A DNA stretch of 54,042 nucleotides from Nitrospirota bacterium (GTDB lineage: Bacteria > Nitrospirota > Thermodesulfovibrionia > Thermodesulfovibrionales > Dissulfurispiraceae). Below the pieces are notes generated by a model. It saw only the letters and a list, made by a program, of their open reading frames with translations, had not been told where the DNA came from and made no database searches. Every line of letters begins with the position of its first letter. Position 1 is the first letter of the stretch. Location of the stretch: the NCBI GenBank assembly GCA_009773415.1, contig WSNO01000017.1, positions 1 through 54,042 of the forward strand. Direction: 5' to 3'. Below are positions 35,052 to 44,722 of the stretch, one piece after another. The position numbers and the translations under genes were made by a program.

Positions 35052-35821
35052 ATGCCCCGTTTATTCTGCTCGATGAATTCGGTAAGGGTTTTCAGCTCGG
35101 GAATCGAGGGAAGATCCGCCTTGACTTTTTCCAATGCATCCTTGAGCGTCAGTTTATCGCGGAAGAGAATTTTATATGCCTTTTTTAGAACCGCTATGGT
35201 TTCATCCGAAAAGCCACTGCGCTTCAGACCGATGGAATTGAGTCCGTACAGGTTTGCGCGAGCCCCCGATGCCATGGTATACGGCGGGACGTCCTGCCCG
35301 AAGCCGCTGAATCCGCCGAGCATGGCATATGCTCCAATCCGCGTATGCTGATGTATCGCGACCAATCCCCCGATGACCGCTCTGTCGTGGACCTGAACAT
35401 GGCCTGCAAGGGTTGCCACATTCGCCATGACGATGTTGCTCCCGACCTTGCAATCATGCGCGATATGGGCATAAGCCATAATATAGTTCTGACTGCCGAC
35501 TTCTGTAACGCCTGTTCCGGACGGAGACCCGCGATGAATAGTTACATATTCGCGAATGACATTCGACGAACCGATTTTCACTGAAGTCGGCTCGTCCTTG
35601 TACCGAAGATCCTGCGGAGGAGCCCCTATGTAGGCAAAAGGAAAGATAGTGTTGTTCTCGCCGATTTCTATCGGGCCATCAACCACAACATGTGAAACAA
35701 GTTTTGTACCGCCATGCAGAACGACACCGTCACCAACCGTGCAGTAAGGGCCGATAATAACGTTGTCAGCGAGTTCAGCCGACGGGCTGACAATCGCGGT
35801 TGGATGTATGTTCGGTGACAT
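35042..35821 (-). CDS. lpxA: Acyl-ACP--UDP-N-acetylglucosamine O-acyltransferase
   Basis: LpxA adds the first 3-hydroxyacyl chain to UDP-GlcNAc. The 259-residue protein is a left-handed beta-helix of hexapeptide repeats (residues 1-185), with the catalytic His in MAYAHIAHDCKVGSN (about 118-132) and the usual IHRGSPSGTG loop near 95. The C-terminal helical part begins FSDETIAVLKKAYKILFR. The protein is close to the Escherichia coli length. It follows fabZ by eight bases and overlaps lpxI. Confidence 0.95.
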   Translation of the reverse strand: MSPNIHPTAIVSPSAELADNVIIGPYCTVGDGVVLHGGTKLVSHVVVDGPIEIGENNTIFPFAYIGAPPQDLRYKDEPTSVKIGSSNVIREYVTIHRGSPSGTGVTEVGSQNYIMAYAHIAHDCKVGSNIVMANVATLAGHVQVHDRAVIGGLVAIHQHTRIGAYAMLGGFSGFGQDVPPYTMASGARANLYGLNSIGLKRSGFSDETIAVLKKAYKILFRDKLTLKDALEKVKADLPSIPELKTLTEFIEQNKRGICR

Positions 35822-35829
35822 GCAGCCTC

Positions 35830-36261
35830 CTAAAGCTCCCGATCCGAAAGCATGGCAGCGAATTCCGCCTCGGTCGTCAACTTATCGCCTACGTATGCAG
35901 CGCCTTCAAACTTCCAGATGTTGCCGCGCGTATGTGTCACCTTGACTTCGAAACGAAGCTGGTCGCCCGGCAGAACCGGTTTGCGGAATTTTACTCTGTC
36001 GATGCTCATGAAATAGACGGCCTTGCCGCTCACTCCTGACTTCAGTGCGAGAATGCCCGCAACCTGCGCCATCGCTTCGATAATAAGCACTCCCGGCATT
36101 ATCGGGTTGCCGGGAAAGTGACCTGGGAAAAAAGGCTCATTGATTGTTACATTCTTGATGCCGACCGCGCGAACGCCCGGCTCGAGCTCAATCACCCGAT
36201 CGACCAGAAGAAACGGATATTTGTGTGGCAGAAGCGTAAGAATTTCCCGTATATCAACCAT
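35830..36261 (-). CDS. fabZ: 3-hydroxyacyl-ACP dehydratase FabZ
   Basis: FabZ dehydrates 3-hydroxyacyl-ACP in fatty acid synthesis and draws on the same pool as LpxA and LpxD. The 143-residue hot-dog fold shows [14 protein letters not shown] (9-22), the catalytic His in [19 protein letters not shown] (about 43-61) and IEAMAQVAG with the catalytic Glu. The gene starts directly after the lpxD stop. Confidence 0.96.
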   Translation of the reverse strand: MVDIREILTLLPHKYPFLLVDRVIELEPGVRAVGIKNVTINEPFFPGHFPGNPIMPGVLIIEAMAQVAGILALKSGVSGKAVYFMSIDRVKFRKPVLPGDQLRFEVKVTHTRGNIWKFEGAAYVGDKLTTEAEFAAMLSDREL

Positions 36262-37287
36262 TTATGCCTCCTCCTTTTTTGTCATCTCAGCAAGCCGGGA
36301 TTCCAGTTCCTGAATTCTTTTTTTCAATTCCGGCAATTGAGCAAAGAGGGCGCTTGAGCGCAGCCAGTCACGGTGCGGCATTGCCGGACTGCCTATATAA
36401 ACGCCCTTCTCCATAAAACCTGGCATAATGCCGGCCTGCGCACCAATCATCGTGCCGGGAGCAATTGTGGCATGATCGGCAACCCCTGCCTGCCCTCCGA
36501 GCATTGCTCCGTCCCCGATGTTCGAGCTGCCCGCAATGCCCACCTGTGAGACAAGAATAACCTGTCTGCCGATGCTGCAGTTATGTCCGATCTGCACGAG
36601 ATTGTCGATTTTGGTGCCTGCGCCGACAACGGTCTTCCCGGTAGTCGCGCGGTCAATCGCTGTATTTGCGCCGATTTCAACGTCATCTTCAATAACAACG
36701 GTGCCGACCTGCGGAATCTTCCGGTGCTGCCCATCGGCATAGACATAGCCGAATCCGTCGGCACCGATAACCGCCCCCGCATGGATGATGACCCGGCTGC
36801 CGATAACCAAACGCTCGCGGACCGTGACATTCGGATAGAGGATGCAGTCGTCGCCGATTACCGTATCTGTCCCGATATATACGCCCGGATACAAAATACA
36901 GCGAGAACCGATTCTCACGCCGGCCTCGATACAAACAAACGGCGCAATCGCTGTTTCAGCGCCTATCTCGGCGGTTTCATCAACGGAAGCCTGCACGCTT
37001 ACGCCTGCCCTGGGCTTGCCCTGAGGATAGAAACGCTCCAGGAGCAGCGCAAAAGCATACTGCGGATTTTTCACGACTATCTGCGGTATGGCGCACACGG
37101 CAAGCGGTGAACCTACGAGCACCGCCGCAGCTGGTGTCGACAACAGCGCTTTCGCATGCTTCGCTGCAGCAAGAAAAGTTATATCGCCCGGCGCGGCATC
37201 AGACAGACCCGCGACCCCTGAAATATAAACGTCGCCTTCGCCGACAACCTCGCCCTGAACAGCTTCCGCGATTTCACGCACGTTCAT
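36262..37287 (-). CDS. lpxD: UDP-3-O-acylglucosamine N-acyltransferase
   Basis: LpxD adds the N-linked 3-hydroxyacyl chain in lipid A synthesis. The 341-residue protein has an N-terminal uridine-binding domain (MNVREIAEAVQGEVVGEGDV, then ISGVAGLSDAAPGDITFLA) and a hexapeptide left-handed beta-helix (about 100-310) with the catalytic His in VQIGHNCSIGRQV near 235. A C-terminal helix (LPELKKRIQELESRLAEM) caps it. The order bamA-ompH-lpxD-fabZ-lpxA matches the classic Gram-negative cluster. Confidence 0.95.
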   Translation of the reverse strand: MNVREIAEAVQGEVVGEGDVYISGVAGLSDAAPGDITFLAAAKHAKALLSTPAAAVLVGSPLAVCAIPQIVVKNPQYAFALLLERFYPQGKPRAGVSVQASVDETAEIGAETAIAPFVCIEAGVRIGSRCILYPGVYIGTDTVIGDDCILYPNVTVRERLVIGSRVIIHAGAVIGADGFGYVYADGQHRKIPQVGTVVIEDDVEIGANTAIDRATTGKTVVGAGTKIDNLVQIGHNCSIGRQVILVSQVGIAGSSNIGDGAMLGGQAGVADHATIAPGTMIGAQAGIMPGFMEKGVYIGSPAMPHRDWLRSSALFAQLPELKKRIQELESRLAEMTKKEEA

Positions 37288-37307
37288 ACAATATTCCCCC
37301 GAGGCGG

Positions 37308-37832
37308 TTACTTGCCTTTAAAGGCGTTGTATTTTTGGATGACCTTGTCGGTAAAGTCAATTGCGGCGCTTCGGTAGAGCACAAGTCCGTCCGCCTTTTC
37401 AAGCACAATAGTATATTTTTCGGTCTTTGCGATTTCGTCAATAACCGCCCGAAGATCTTTCAGCACGGCGCCGGTCAGCTCATTCTCTTTCTTGCTCAGC
37501 TCGGCTTGTGAGTCCGACATAAGACGCTGTGCATCACGGGTTACCCGCTCGAGCTCTTCTTCCTTGGCCTTCCGCGCATCTTTGGACAGAACCGAGCCCT
37601 GCTTCTCAAGCTCACTGCGCAGGCGCTCAATCGTGCGTCCCTTTTCTTCCAGTCCGGACTGCTTTGTGCGGACAAACGATTCAAGCTCAGCCTTTGCCTT
37701 TTTTCCCGTCTCGGATTCAATCAGGGCCTTGCGCAGATCAACAACGCCAATCTTGACCTCTGACGCAGAAGCGGTTCCGAAAAGCATCGCCGCCATCAGG
37801 CATGATGCAAGAACAACCATTATTTTTTTCAT
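37308..37832 (-). CDS. Periplasmic chaperone OmpH/Skp
   Basis: This 174-residue exported chaperone holds unfolded outer-membrane proteins. The start MKKIMVVLASCLMAAMLFGTASA is a clear signal peptide; mature SEVKIGVVDLRKALIESETG begins the family domain, followed by two long charged helices (about 45-130) that form the tentacles. It closes with VLEKADGLVLYRSAAIDFTD, typical of OmpH. The ATG at 37832 has GGAGGAG nine bases upstream. It follows bamA by about 48 bases. Confidence 0.92.
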   Translation of the reverse strand: MKKIMVVLASCLMAAMLFGTASASEVKIGVVDLRKALIESETGKKAKAELESFVRTKQSGLEEKGRTIERLRSELEKQGSVLSKDARKAKEEELERVTRDAQRLMSDSQAELSKKENELTGAVLKDLRAVIDEIAKTEKYTIVLEKADGLVLYRSAAIDFTDKVIQKYNAFKGK

Positions 37833-37880
37833 TCTCACAATCTCCTCCAAAAATCAAACTGGTTTTTAAACAAAATGCGC

Positions 37881-40151
37881 TTAAAACGCTGAGCCGAAGC
37901 CAAATTCAAATTTCCCGCCGCTCTCGCCTTCTTTTTTCTTCAGATTAAATCCGTATTCAACCCGAATGGGTCCAAACGGTGAGAACCACCGCATTCCAAG
38001 TCCGGCAGTATAGCGAAGGTCAGAACCTATCGTTTCGCCTTTGTCCCACGCACGACCCATATCGGTAAATACGAGCCCTTTCAGTTTTACTTCCTGGAAT
38101 ATGGGAAAGATATATTCGAGATTCAGGACCGCCATCTTCTCACCGCCGACCGCTTCGCGGTTAATATCGAGCGGACCTGCATGGCCATATTCGAGCCCCC
38201 TGACCGTATCGAGGCCTCCGACATAAAATTTCTGGTATATTGGCACCTTCTTGTCAAGAATTCCGGTCAGGCTGCCGATTCTTCCGCGAACATGAATGGT
38301 CGTCACATCAAACAGTGGAAAATACCAGCTTGAATCAGCGATCGCCTTGATATAACCCGTGTTTCCCCCGAGTCCGGCAAACGAGAGCGACAGCGCATTG
38401 CGGGAACCGGAGAGCGGGAAGATATAGTTGTCCCGGCTGTCACGCCAGACAGAGGGGCTGATAGCGCTCGTCAGCCATTTCCCCTCCTGATCTTTCACGC
38501 GCTGCGAAGCATCGGTCCGGACATTATAGATTCTCGCATCTTCAAGGCCATATGAAACGGACCAGCCCCAGTACTCCCAGAACTCGCGGCCTATGGTCAG
38601 TTCCATGCCGTTTGACTTGCGATCAAAGTTTCCGTATTGCCTGTAACTCCTGTAAAGAGAGGCTCCAAACTTCAGGTCTTCGTCAAGAAACCACGGGTCG
38701 CGGTACGTAAGCTCGGCGTTCCTCATCTTGCCGCCCAGTTCGCCCTTCAGCTTCAGGTATTGGCCGCCGCCGAAAAGATTTGCCTGGGTAACATCCACAA
38801 GCCCGATAATGCCGTCATTGGAGCTATAGCCGCCGCCAAGCGTAAGCATTCCGGTATCTTTCTCCTTAACCTTGACGTCGAGATCAACAACCTTCTCCTC
38901 GGCTCTCGGCTTCGGGTTGAGCTCGACATTTTCGAAGTAATTGAGATTGTTCAGACGCTCGTAGCTTCTTTTCAACGCAGATGCATTGAACGTGTCGCCT
39001 TCGTTCAGGCGGACTTCACGGCGGATTACCTTGTCTTTTGTTTTTGTGTTGCCGGCAATTTCAATGCGGCCGATTTTGTACTTGTCCCCCTCTTCAATCT
39101 TGTAAATGACCTTAACCGTCTTTGCCGCGTCATCAGGGATCAGGTCCGGGATGACCGCGGCAATAGCATACCCAGTATTCGTATATTTGCCGCTTATGGC
39201 ATCGATGTCTTTCCGCATAAGCTCCCGGCTGAAAACCTTCTTCGGCATGAGCTTGACGAGAGGCCGGAGCTCTTTTTCGCTGTATGTCTTATTGCCGGTT
39301 ATTTCGATGGCAGAAACCGAAAACCGTTCGCCTTCCTGCACCGGGATGGTAATGACCATTCCGCGCTTGTCCGCGGCAAGCTCAATTTTTGGTTCGCCAA
39401 TCTGGGCTTTAATATAACCGGAGTCGAAATAGCGGTCGCGCACACGCACCACATCACGCCTCATCTCTTCCTTCTTGTAATACCCGCCGCCGGTGATGAA
39501 AGAATAAAAATGGCGCTCCCCGGTCTTCATCACGTCTTTCAGTTTGCCTGATGACAATGCCTTGTTGCCCTCGAAACGAATCTGCCTGATCGTAACTTTA
39601 TCGCCTTCCTCAATCTGATAGGTGACGGTAACGTCATCTTCACTTATCTTTCTGACGACAGGAACGACTTTAGAAAGATAATAGCCTTCTTCCTCATACC
39701 AAGCGCGGAGTTTGATAGCATTGTCGTTAATCAGCGTGATATCGGAAATCGCTCCAGGACTCAGCGCGATCTTCTCCCGGAGGGTTTTATCATCATACTC
39801 CTTGTTCCCCTGGAAATCGACCTTGATGACAGTCGGTTTTTCCTTCACCTGATAGACAACTTTTATCCCGCCTTCAAACGGAACCAGCTCTGTCCTCACG
39901 TCATCGAAGTACCCCATTTTATAAATGGCTTTGATATCGTCGGTCGTTTTTTGCTGCGACAGCGCTTCGCCAATCTTCTGGGACAGCTTGCTTCGTACCG
40001 CTCCCTCTTCAATGCGCTTCAGGCCCTTGACCTCAAGTGCAGTGACGACGGGAAGATCCTGGGCAAAGGGCTGGGCGGCAAACGCACATACGGCAAAAAC
40101 TATAAGAATCGCTTTCAAAATGCCTGTCGGAAATGCCCTTTTCATATGCAT
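37881..40151 (-). CDS. bamA: Outer membrane protein assembly factor BamA
   Basis: BamA is the core of the machine that inserts beta-barrel proteins. The 756-residue protein has a signal peptide (to about residue 30), five POTRA domains (about 33-425; for example TALEVKGLKRIEEGAVRSKL and VTIRQIRFEGNKALSSGKL), and a 16-strand barrel ending in FEFGFGSAF with a C-terminal Phe. DTVRGLEYGHAGP carries the VRGF-type motif, here VRGL, on the barrel loop. Two ATGs two codons apart (40151 and 40145) are both near AAAGGG. It is the first gene of the lipid A operon. Confidence 0.95.
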   Translation of the reverse strand: MHMKRAFPTGILKAILIVFAVCAFAAQPFAQDLPVVTALEVKGLKRIEEGAVRSKLSQKIGEALSQQKTTDDIKAIYKMGYFDDVRTELVPFEGGIKVVYQVKEKPTVIKVDFQGNKEYDDKTLREKIALSPGAISDITLINDNAIKLRAWYEEEGYYLSKVVPVVRKISEDDVTVTYQIEEGDKVTIRQIRFEGNKALSSGKLKDVMKTGERHFYSFITGGGYYKKEEMRRDVVRVRDRYFDSGYIKAQIGEPKIELAADKRGMVITIPVQEGERFSVSAIEITGNKTYSEKELRPLVKLMPKKVFSRELMRKDIDAISGKYTNTGYAIAAVIPDLIPDDAAKTVKVIYKIEEGDKYKIGRIEIAGNTKTKDKVIRREVRLNEGDTFNASALKRSYERLNNLNYFENVELNPKPRAEEKVVDLDVKVKEKDTGMLTLGGGYSSNDGIIGLVDVTQANLFGGGQYLKLKGELGGKMRNAELTYRDPWFLDEDLKFGASLYRSYRQYGNFDRKSNGMELTIGREFWEYWGWSVSYGLEDARIYNVRTDASQRVKDQEGKWLTSAISPSVWRDSRDNYIFPLSGSRNALSLSFAGLGGNTGYIKAIADSSWYFPLFDVTTIHVRGRIGSLTGILDKKVPIYQKFYVGGLDTVRGLEYGHAGPLDINREAVGGEKMAVLNLEYIFPIFQEVKLKGLVFTDMGRAWDKGETIGSDLRYTAGLGMRWFSPFGPIRVEYGFNLKKKEGESGGKFEFGFGSAF

Positions 40152-40186
40152 TCATCCCTTTCTCGCTGGGTATAAAAATCAGCGTT

Positions 40187-40192
40187 ATTATA
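40187..40192 (-). promoter_or_regulatory. Extended -10 promoter for the bamA operon
   Basis: On the minus strand TGGTATAAT, an extended -10 with TG one base before the hexamer, lies 35 bases before the bamA start. The -35 is weak. A TATAAT for the opposite direction lies near 40288, before the ROK gene. Confidence 0.45.
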
Positions 40193-40332
40193 CCACAGAC
40201 AGGCTGCGCCGATGTACGCACGAGCAAGGAAACAAGCTGTCAAGGCAGGACTTCGACATCACGGCTACGCAGAATAACGCTATTTGATATAATAATTGTT
40301 TACGTGACGAAAGGAAAACTGTTCTGAAAAAA

Positions 40333-41286
40333 ATGACTTCAACTGCTGCAGTTATCGCCATTGACGTCGGCGGCACAAATATCCGTGCGGCACTGATAGC
40401 GTCGAGCGGTGAGATTCTCGTCCGAAGCAAGGGACCGACCGGCACCGACCCGCTATCGGCAATGTTTCAGATGGTTGACCAACTCGCGGCATCTGATTCC
40501 TTGTCCGTTGCCGGCATCGGCGTTGCCGTTGCCGGCGTTGTCGACCGATTCAACGGAAAAGTTCTTCGTTCTCCCAACATCAGTTCTCTTTCCGGAGCAG
40601 CTCTCGGCATGCTGCTGGCGGAGCGCTACGATCTGCCGGTCCTCATTGAAAATGATGCAAATGCCGCGGCGCTCGGAGAGAAATGGCTCGGCTCAGGCAG
40701 AGAATTCGACAGTTTTGTCCTCCTGACGCTTGGGACAGGTATAGGCTGCGGTATCGTCGTTAATGGCACGCTGCTTCCGGTCGCAGCAGAGGCCGGACAT
40801 ATGAGCATCTTCAGCGAAGGCCCTGCATGTGTCTGCGGCAATATCGGCTGCCTTGAGTTGTATGCTTCCGCAACAGCGGTTGTTAACCGTGCCGTTGCAG
40901 CAATGGAACGTGAAATTCCTTCGCAGCTGCGCAATCTGCATCAGGGAAATATTTATAGAATAACTGCGGAAAATATTTATGCTGCCGCGCTTGACGGGGA
41001 CGCTCTTGCAAGGACTGTGCTGAGGGAAGCCGGAAAGTCGCTCGGTATCGGAATGGCGAACATCATTAATCTGCTGAGCCCTCAGGCTCTTGTGCTAACC
41101 GGAGGGTTGACGGGGGCCTGGAATATTTACGGCGAGCCGGCTATACAGGAAGCCTCACGGCGAGCCCTTCCGGAACTGTTTTCTGGAACTCGGATTATTG
41201 TATCACCCGTTTTCGACGATGCCGGCCTGCTCGGCGCGGGGCGGCTCATTTGGAACGGCATTCAAACGGAGGGAATAAACAGGTAG
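40333..41286 (+). CDS. ROK-family sugar kinase (glucokinase-like)
   Basis: This 317-residue kinase opens AVIAIDVGGTNIRAALI, the phosphate-1 loop of actin-like sugar kinases. ENDANAAALGEKWLGSGR (about 113-130) holds the catalytic Asp, TLGTGIGCGIVVNG is phosphate-2, and EAGHMSIFSEGPACVCGNIG followed by CLE is the ROK zinc site (H and CxCGxxGC). It lacks an N-terminal helix-turn-helix, so it is an enzyme rather than a repressor; glucose is the likeliest substrate. No ribosome site is well placed for the ATG at 40333, while a CTG three codons upstream has GGA eight bases before it. lepA begins three bases after the stop. Confidence 0.88.
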   Translation: MTSTAAVIAIDVGGTNIRAALIASSGEILVRSKGPTGTDPLSAMFQMVDQLAASDSLSVAGIGVAVAGVVDRFNGKVLRSPNISSLSGAALGMLLAERYDLPVLIENDANAAALGEKWLGSGREFDSFVLLTLGTGIGCGIVVNGTLLPVAAEAGHMSIFSEGPACVCGNIGCLELYASATAVVNRAVAAMEREIPSQLRNLHQGNIYRITAENIYAAALDGDALARTVLREAGKSLGIGMANIINLLSPQALVLTGGLTGAWNIYGEPAIQEASRRALPELFSGTRIIVSPVFDDAGLLGAGRLIWNGIQTEGINR

Positions 41287-41289
41287 CAT

Positions 41290-43080
41290 ATGTCGAAAAA
41301 TATAAGAAACTTTTCAATAATAGCACACATTGATCACGGAAAATCGACGCTTGCGGATCGTCTGCTGGAGTACACCGGCGCGCTCAGCTCCCGCGAAATG
41401 ACAGCGCAGGTGCTTGACTCCATGGATTTGGAGCGCGAGCGGGGCATCACCATCAAGGCGCATGCGGTGCGGCTGAATTATCAGGCGGACGACGGACGGC
41501 AGTACATTTTCAACCTTATAGATACCCCGGGGCATGTCGACTTTTCATATGAGGTTTCCCGAAGCTTAGCTTCGTGCGAAGGATGCCTGCTTGTGGTCGA
41601 TGCAACTCAGGGGGTTGAGGCTCAGACGCTTGCGAATACCTATCTTGCCATAGACCACAATCACGAAATCATCCCGGTCATCAACAAGATCGACCTTCCC
41701 GGCGCCGAAATCGATCGCGTCAAAGATCAGATTGAAGAAGTGGTCGGAATCGATGCATCCGAAGCGATTCTTGCAAGCGCAAAAGAAGGCATCGGCACCA
41801 AAGAGATCCTTGAGGCGATTGCCAGGAAAGTTCCTGCTCCGCTCGGCTCCGACGACAAGCCGCTGAAGGCGCTGATTTTCGACTCATGGTTCGACAATTA
41901 TCAGGGCGTCATTATGCTCGTCCGCGTATTCGACGGCGTGATAAGGCCCGGCATGAAGATCCGGCTCATGGCGGTCAAGCAGGACTATGAAGTCGGTAAG
42001 GTCGGTCATCTCACGCCAAAAGCGGTCGATGTAGCCGAACTTACCGCAGGAGAGGTCGGTTATGTTATTGCAGGCATCAAAAATATAATCGATACGAAAA
42101 TCGGCGACACAATTACTGATGCCGTCCGGCCTGCGGAAACCCCGCTTGCAGGATACAAGGAAATAAAGCCGATGGTCTTTTGCGGGTTCTATCCCATAGA
42201 GACTCACGAATATGAAAACCTCAAGACCGCTCTTGAAAAGCTTCGCCTGAATGACTCATCCTTCAGCTATGAGCCCGAAACCTCTTCAGCCCTCGGATTC
42301 GGCTTCCGGTGCGGGTTTCTCGGCCTGTTGCACATGGAAATTGTGAAGGAACGTCTTGAGCGTGAATTTCAGCTTTCCCTCATCAGCACGGCTCCGACCG
42401 TTATATACCGGGTCACCAGGGCGGACGGCTCCGTCATAACGGTTGACAACCCGAGCAGTCTTCCGCTTCAGTTTGAACAGATAGAAGAGCCGTATGTAAA
42501 GGTCTCCATCTTCGTGCCGCAGCCTTTTGTCGGCCAGATGCTCGAACTATGCCAGTCAAAGCGCGGCGTCCAGAAAGACTTTGTGTACATCGGGAAAGAT
42601 CGTATCATGCTAACCTATGAGCTGCCGCTCAATGAAATCTTGTGGGACTTTTATGACAGCCTGAAATCGCTTTCCCGGGGCTATGCCTCAATGGACTACG
42701 ATTTCCTCGGCTATCAGCCGTCAAACCTTACCAAGCTGGACATCCTTATCAACGGCGAGCCGGTGGATGCGCTTTCGCTCATTGTGCACAAGGACAACGC
42801 ATATTATCGCGGCCGGGACATCGTCGAACGGCTTCGCAAGGTAATCCCGCGCCAGATGTTTGAAATTGCCATCCAGGCTGCAATCGGCAGCAAGATTATC
42901 GCCCGCGAGTCGGTAAAGGCGATGCGCAAGGACGTGCTTGCCAAATGCTACGGCGGCGATATTTCCCGCAAGCGCAAGCTCCTCGAAAAACAGAAAGAGG
43001 GCAAGAAAAAAATGAAACAGATCGGACGGGTCGAGCTTCCGCAGGAAGCTTTCCTCTCCGTCCTGAAAGTAAAGGAATAG
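41290..43080 (+). CDS. lepA: Translation elongation factor 4 (LepA)
   Basis: LepA is a ribosome-associated GTPase that aids translation under stress. The 596-residue protein has [19 protein letters not shown] (G1 P-loop, 12-30), [10 protein letters not shown] (G2), [12 protein letters not shown] (G3) and NKIDLPGA (G4), then the beta-barrel domain, two EF-G-like domains ([20 protein letters not shown] near 335-354) and the LepA-specific C-terminal domain with [20 protein letters not shown]. Length equals the family norm. The signal peptidase gene follows after two bases, a widespread arrangement. Confidence 0.97.
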   Translation: MSKNIRNFSIIAHIDHGKSTLADRLLEYTGALSSREMTAQVLDSMDLERERGITIKAHAVRLNYQADDGRQYIFNLIDTPGHVDFSYEVSRSLASCEGCLLVVDATQGVEAQTLANTYLAIDHNHEIIPVINKIDLPGAEIDRVKDQIEEVVGIDASEAILASAKEGIGTKEILEAIARKVPAPLGSDDKPLKALIFDSWFDNYQGVIMLVRVFDGVIRPGMKIRLMAVKQDYEVGKVGHLTPKAVDVAELTAGEVGYVIAGIKNIIDTKIGDTITDAVRPAETPLAGYKEIKPMVFCGFYPIETHEYENLKTALEKLRLNDSSFSYEPETSSALGFGFRCGFLGLLHMEIVKERLEREFQLSLISTAPTVIYRVTRADGSVITVDNPSSLPLQFEQIEEPYVKVSIFVPQPFVGQMLELCQSKRGVQKDFVYIGKDRIMLTYELPLNEILWDFYDSLKSLSRGYASMDYDFLGYQPSNLTKLDILINGEPVDALSLIVHKDNAYYRGRDIVERLRKVIPRQMFEIAIQAAIGSKIIARESVKAMRKDVLAKCYGGDISRKRKLLEKQKEGKKKMKQIGRVELPQEAFLSVLKVKE

Positions 43081-43082
43081 TC

Positions 43083-43757
43083 ATGGAAACTCGTGTTGAA
43101 CAAGGGCAGCAGACAGAACGGATCCCGGAACAGAAGAAAAAGAATGTTGTCTGGGACAATATCAAAGCGCTGCTGCTTGCTGTCTTTATCGCATTTTTCA
43201 TCATCAGGCCATTCATTGTTCAGGCGTTCAAGATTCCGTCGGGCTCCATGCTGCCTACGCTTCTCATCGGCGACCATCTTCTGGTGAACAAATTTCTTGT
43301 CGGCACATCGGTCGAAATTCCATTCACAAATATCACGTTGTTTCATATGCCCGGCTTGCGCAACCCGGAGCGGGGCGATATTGTGGTATTTAAATATCCC
43401 GAGGAGCCGGGCAGAGATTTCATCAAGCGGGTTGTCGCACTGGAAGGCGACATTATTGAAGGGCGAAACAAGAAGATTTTTGTCAACGGCAAGGAAATCA
43501 CTGAACCATACATACAGCATGTCGACCGCGGCATCCGGCCGGCCACGCTGGACAGGCGTGACAATTTCGGCCCTGAAATTGTGCCCAAAGGCAAGCTTTT
43601 TACGATGGGAGATAACCGTGATGCGAGTTACGACAGCCGTTTTTGGGGCTATGTAGACCGGAAAGACTTGCGCGGCAAGGCGTTCATAATCTATTGGTCA
43701 TGGGACAGCACGAACAGCGCTCCCCGGCTGAACCGCTTCGGCAAGCTGATTGAATAA
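43083..43757 (+). CDS. lepB: Signal peptidase I
   Basis: This membrane-bound peptidase removes signal peptides from exported proteins. The 224-residue protein has one N-terminal membrane helix (about 25-43, IKALLLAVFIAFFIIRPFIV) after a charged cytoplasmic stretch, then KIPSGSMLPTLLIGDHLLVNK with the nucleophile Ser near 52, and GRDFIKRVVALEGD with the general-base Lys near 115. GDNRDASYDSRFWGYV near 178 is the conserved box E. The real ATG at 43083 is two bases after the lepA stop; longer in-frame codons fall inside lepA. Confidence 0.95.
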   Translation: METRVEQGQQTERIPEQKKKNVVWDNIKALLLAVFIAFFIIRPFIVQAFKIPSGSMLPTLLIGDHLLVNKFLVGTSVEIPFTNITLFHMPGLRNPERGDIVVFKYPEEPGRDFIKRVVALEGDIIEGRNKKIFVNGKEITEPYIQHVDRGIRPATLDRRDNFGPEIVPKGKLFTMGDNRDASYDSRFWGYVDRKDLRGKAFIIYWSWDSTNSAPRLNRFGKLIE

Positions 43758-43822
43758 GGCTTTCATTATGCCTGAACTACTGACTGGCAATTCAAAATGA
43801 AATCTGCAATCATGTATTTGAG

Positions 43823-44491
43823 ATGTTTACAGGACTGATTATAGAAGCCGGAACCGTGTATGCGCTGGAGCTGCGCGGACCATCGGCCTCACTTGCAATC
43901 CGCTGCGTGAAAGCGCTGAAGGATGCGGAACTGGGCGACAGCATTGCGGTCAACGGCGTCTGTCTTACGGTAACCTCCATTCGCAGTGATGTGCTCACGT
44001 TTGATGTGTCCTATGAAACCCTGAAAAGCACCGGACTCGGCATGCTCAAACGTGGTGAATATGTAAATCTTGAACCGTCATTGCGCCTCAGCTCCAAACT
44101 GGGCGGACATCTTGTCAGCGGACATGTTGAAGCAGTCGGTTCAATACGCTCGATTACTCCGATGGGAAATGCGGTAAAATTTGAAGTTGCCGCGCCGGCT
44201 TCCCTCTTGCAGTATCTTATTCCCAAGGGGTCTGTAGCGGTTGATGGGATCAGCCTGACCGTCGTTGATGTACTTGATGATGCTTTTACGCTGGTGATTA
44301 TTCCGCACACGGGCGATATAACCACAATACGAAACAAGAAGCCGGGCGACAGCGTGAACCTTGAATCGGATTTGATTGCGAAATATGTTGCCAAATTCGT
44401 TCTTCAGGGGAGAGGAAAAGAACAGCACGACCCTGAGAAGAACGATACGAGCCTGCTCGATGCGCTCAAACGATCCGGGTTTGTCGGCTGA
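43823..44491 (+). CDS. ribE: Riboflavin synthase alpha chain
   Basis: This enzyme dismutates two 6,7-dimethyl-8-ribityllumazine molecules to riboflavin. The 222-residue protein opens MFTGLIIEAGTV and has two similar lumazine-binding barrels; GDSIAVNGVCLTVT (about 34-47) and KGSVAVDGISLTVVDV (about 134-149) are matching segments. GGHLVSGHVEAVG near 95 is also typical. The protein ends with a polar tail (GKEQHDPEKNDTSLLDALKR). I saw no FMN riboswitch upstream. ribBA lies 3 kb away on the same strand, separated by two minus-strand genes. Confidence 0.94.
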   Translation: MFTGLIIEAGTVYALELRGPSASLAIRCVKALKDAELGDSIAVNGVCLTVTSIRSDVLTFDVSYETLKSTGLGMLKRGEYVNLEPSLRLSSKLGGHLVSGHVEAVGSIRSITPMGNAVKFEVAAPASLLQYLIPKGSVAVDGISLTVVDVLDDAFTLVIIPHTGDITTIRNKKPGDSVNLESDLIAKYVAKFVLQGRGKEQHDPEKNDTSLLDALKRSGFVG

Positions 44492-44542
44492 TGCCCCTTC
44501 GGAGGATACCCTCGGAATTTTCATGAGCGCCTCACGCGCACC

Positions 44543-44606
44543 CTGCCGGACGGCGTTTTTTCTTCATTGCAATTATGCCCAATTTTGAGGCCAGAACGTC
44601 CGGCAG
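44543..44606. repeat. Ten-base inverted repeat in the ribE-pilB gap
   Basis: CTGCCGGACG (44543-44552) and CGTCCGGCAG (44597-44606) are perfect inverted copies 44 bases apart. CGGCGTTTTTTCTTC overlaps the left arm and may act as a weak terminator for ribE. The rest of the 231-base gap (44492-44722) has one GGGGTATGCCCC hairpin and no gene I can support. Confidence 0.5.
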
Positions 44607-44722
44607 AATGCAGGCGTCAAAAAGAACCGCATTATTCAGGAGAAAACCAGTGGGGGTATGCCCCGGAAGTTCGGCTCCTGAACAGCCAGGTGCCATAATC
44701 TCAACCAGCTTCCCAATGACAT

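Noticed and set aside
34455..35351. 298-codon plus-strand frame opposite lpxI and lpxA
   Set aside because: Antisense to two conserved lipid A genes; the protein has no family features.
38637..39551. 304-codon plus-strand frame opposite bamA
   Set aside because: Shadow of the POTRA-coding region; no start signal or recognisable motif.
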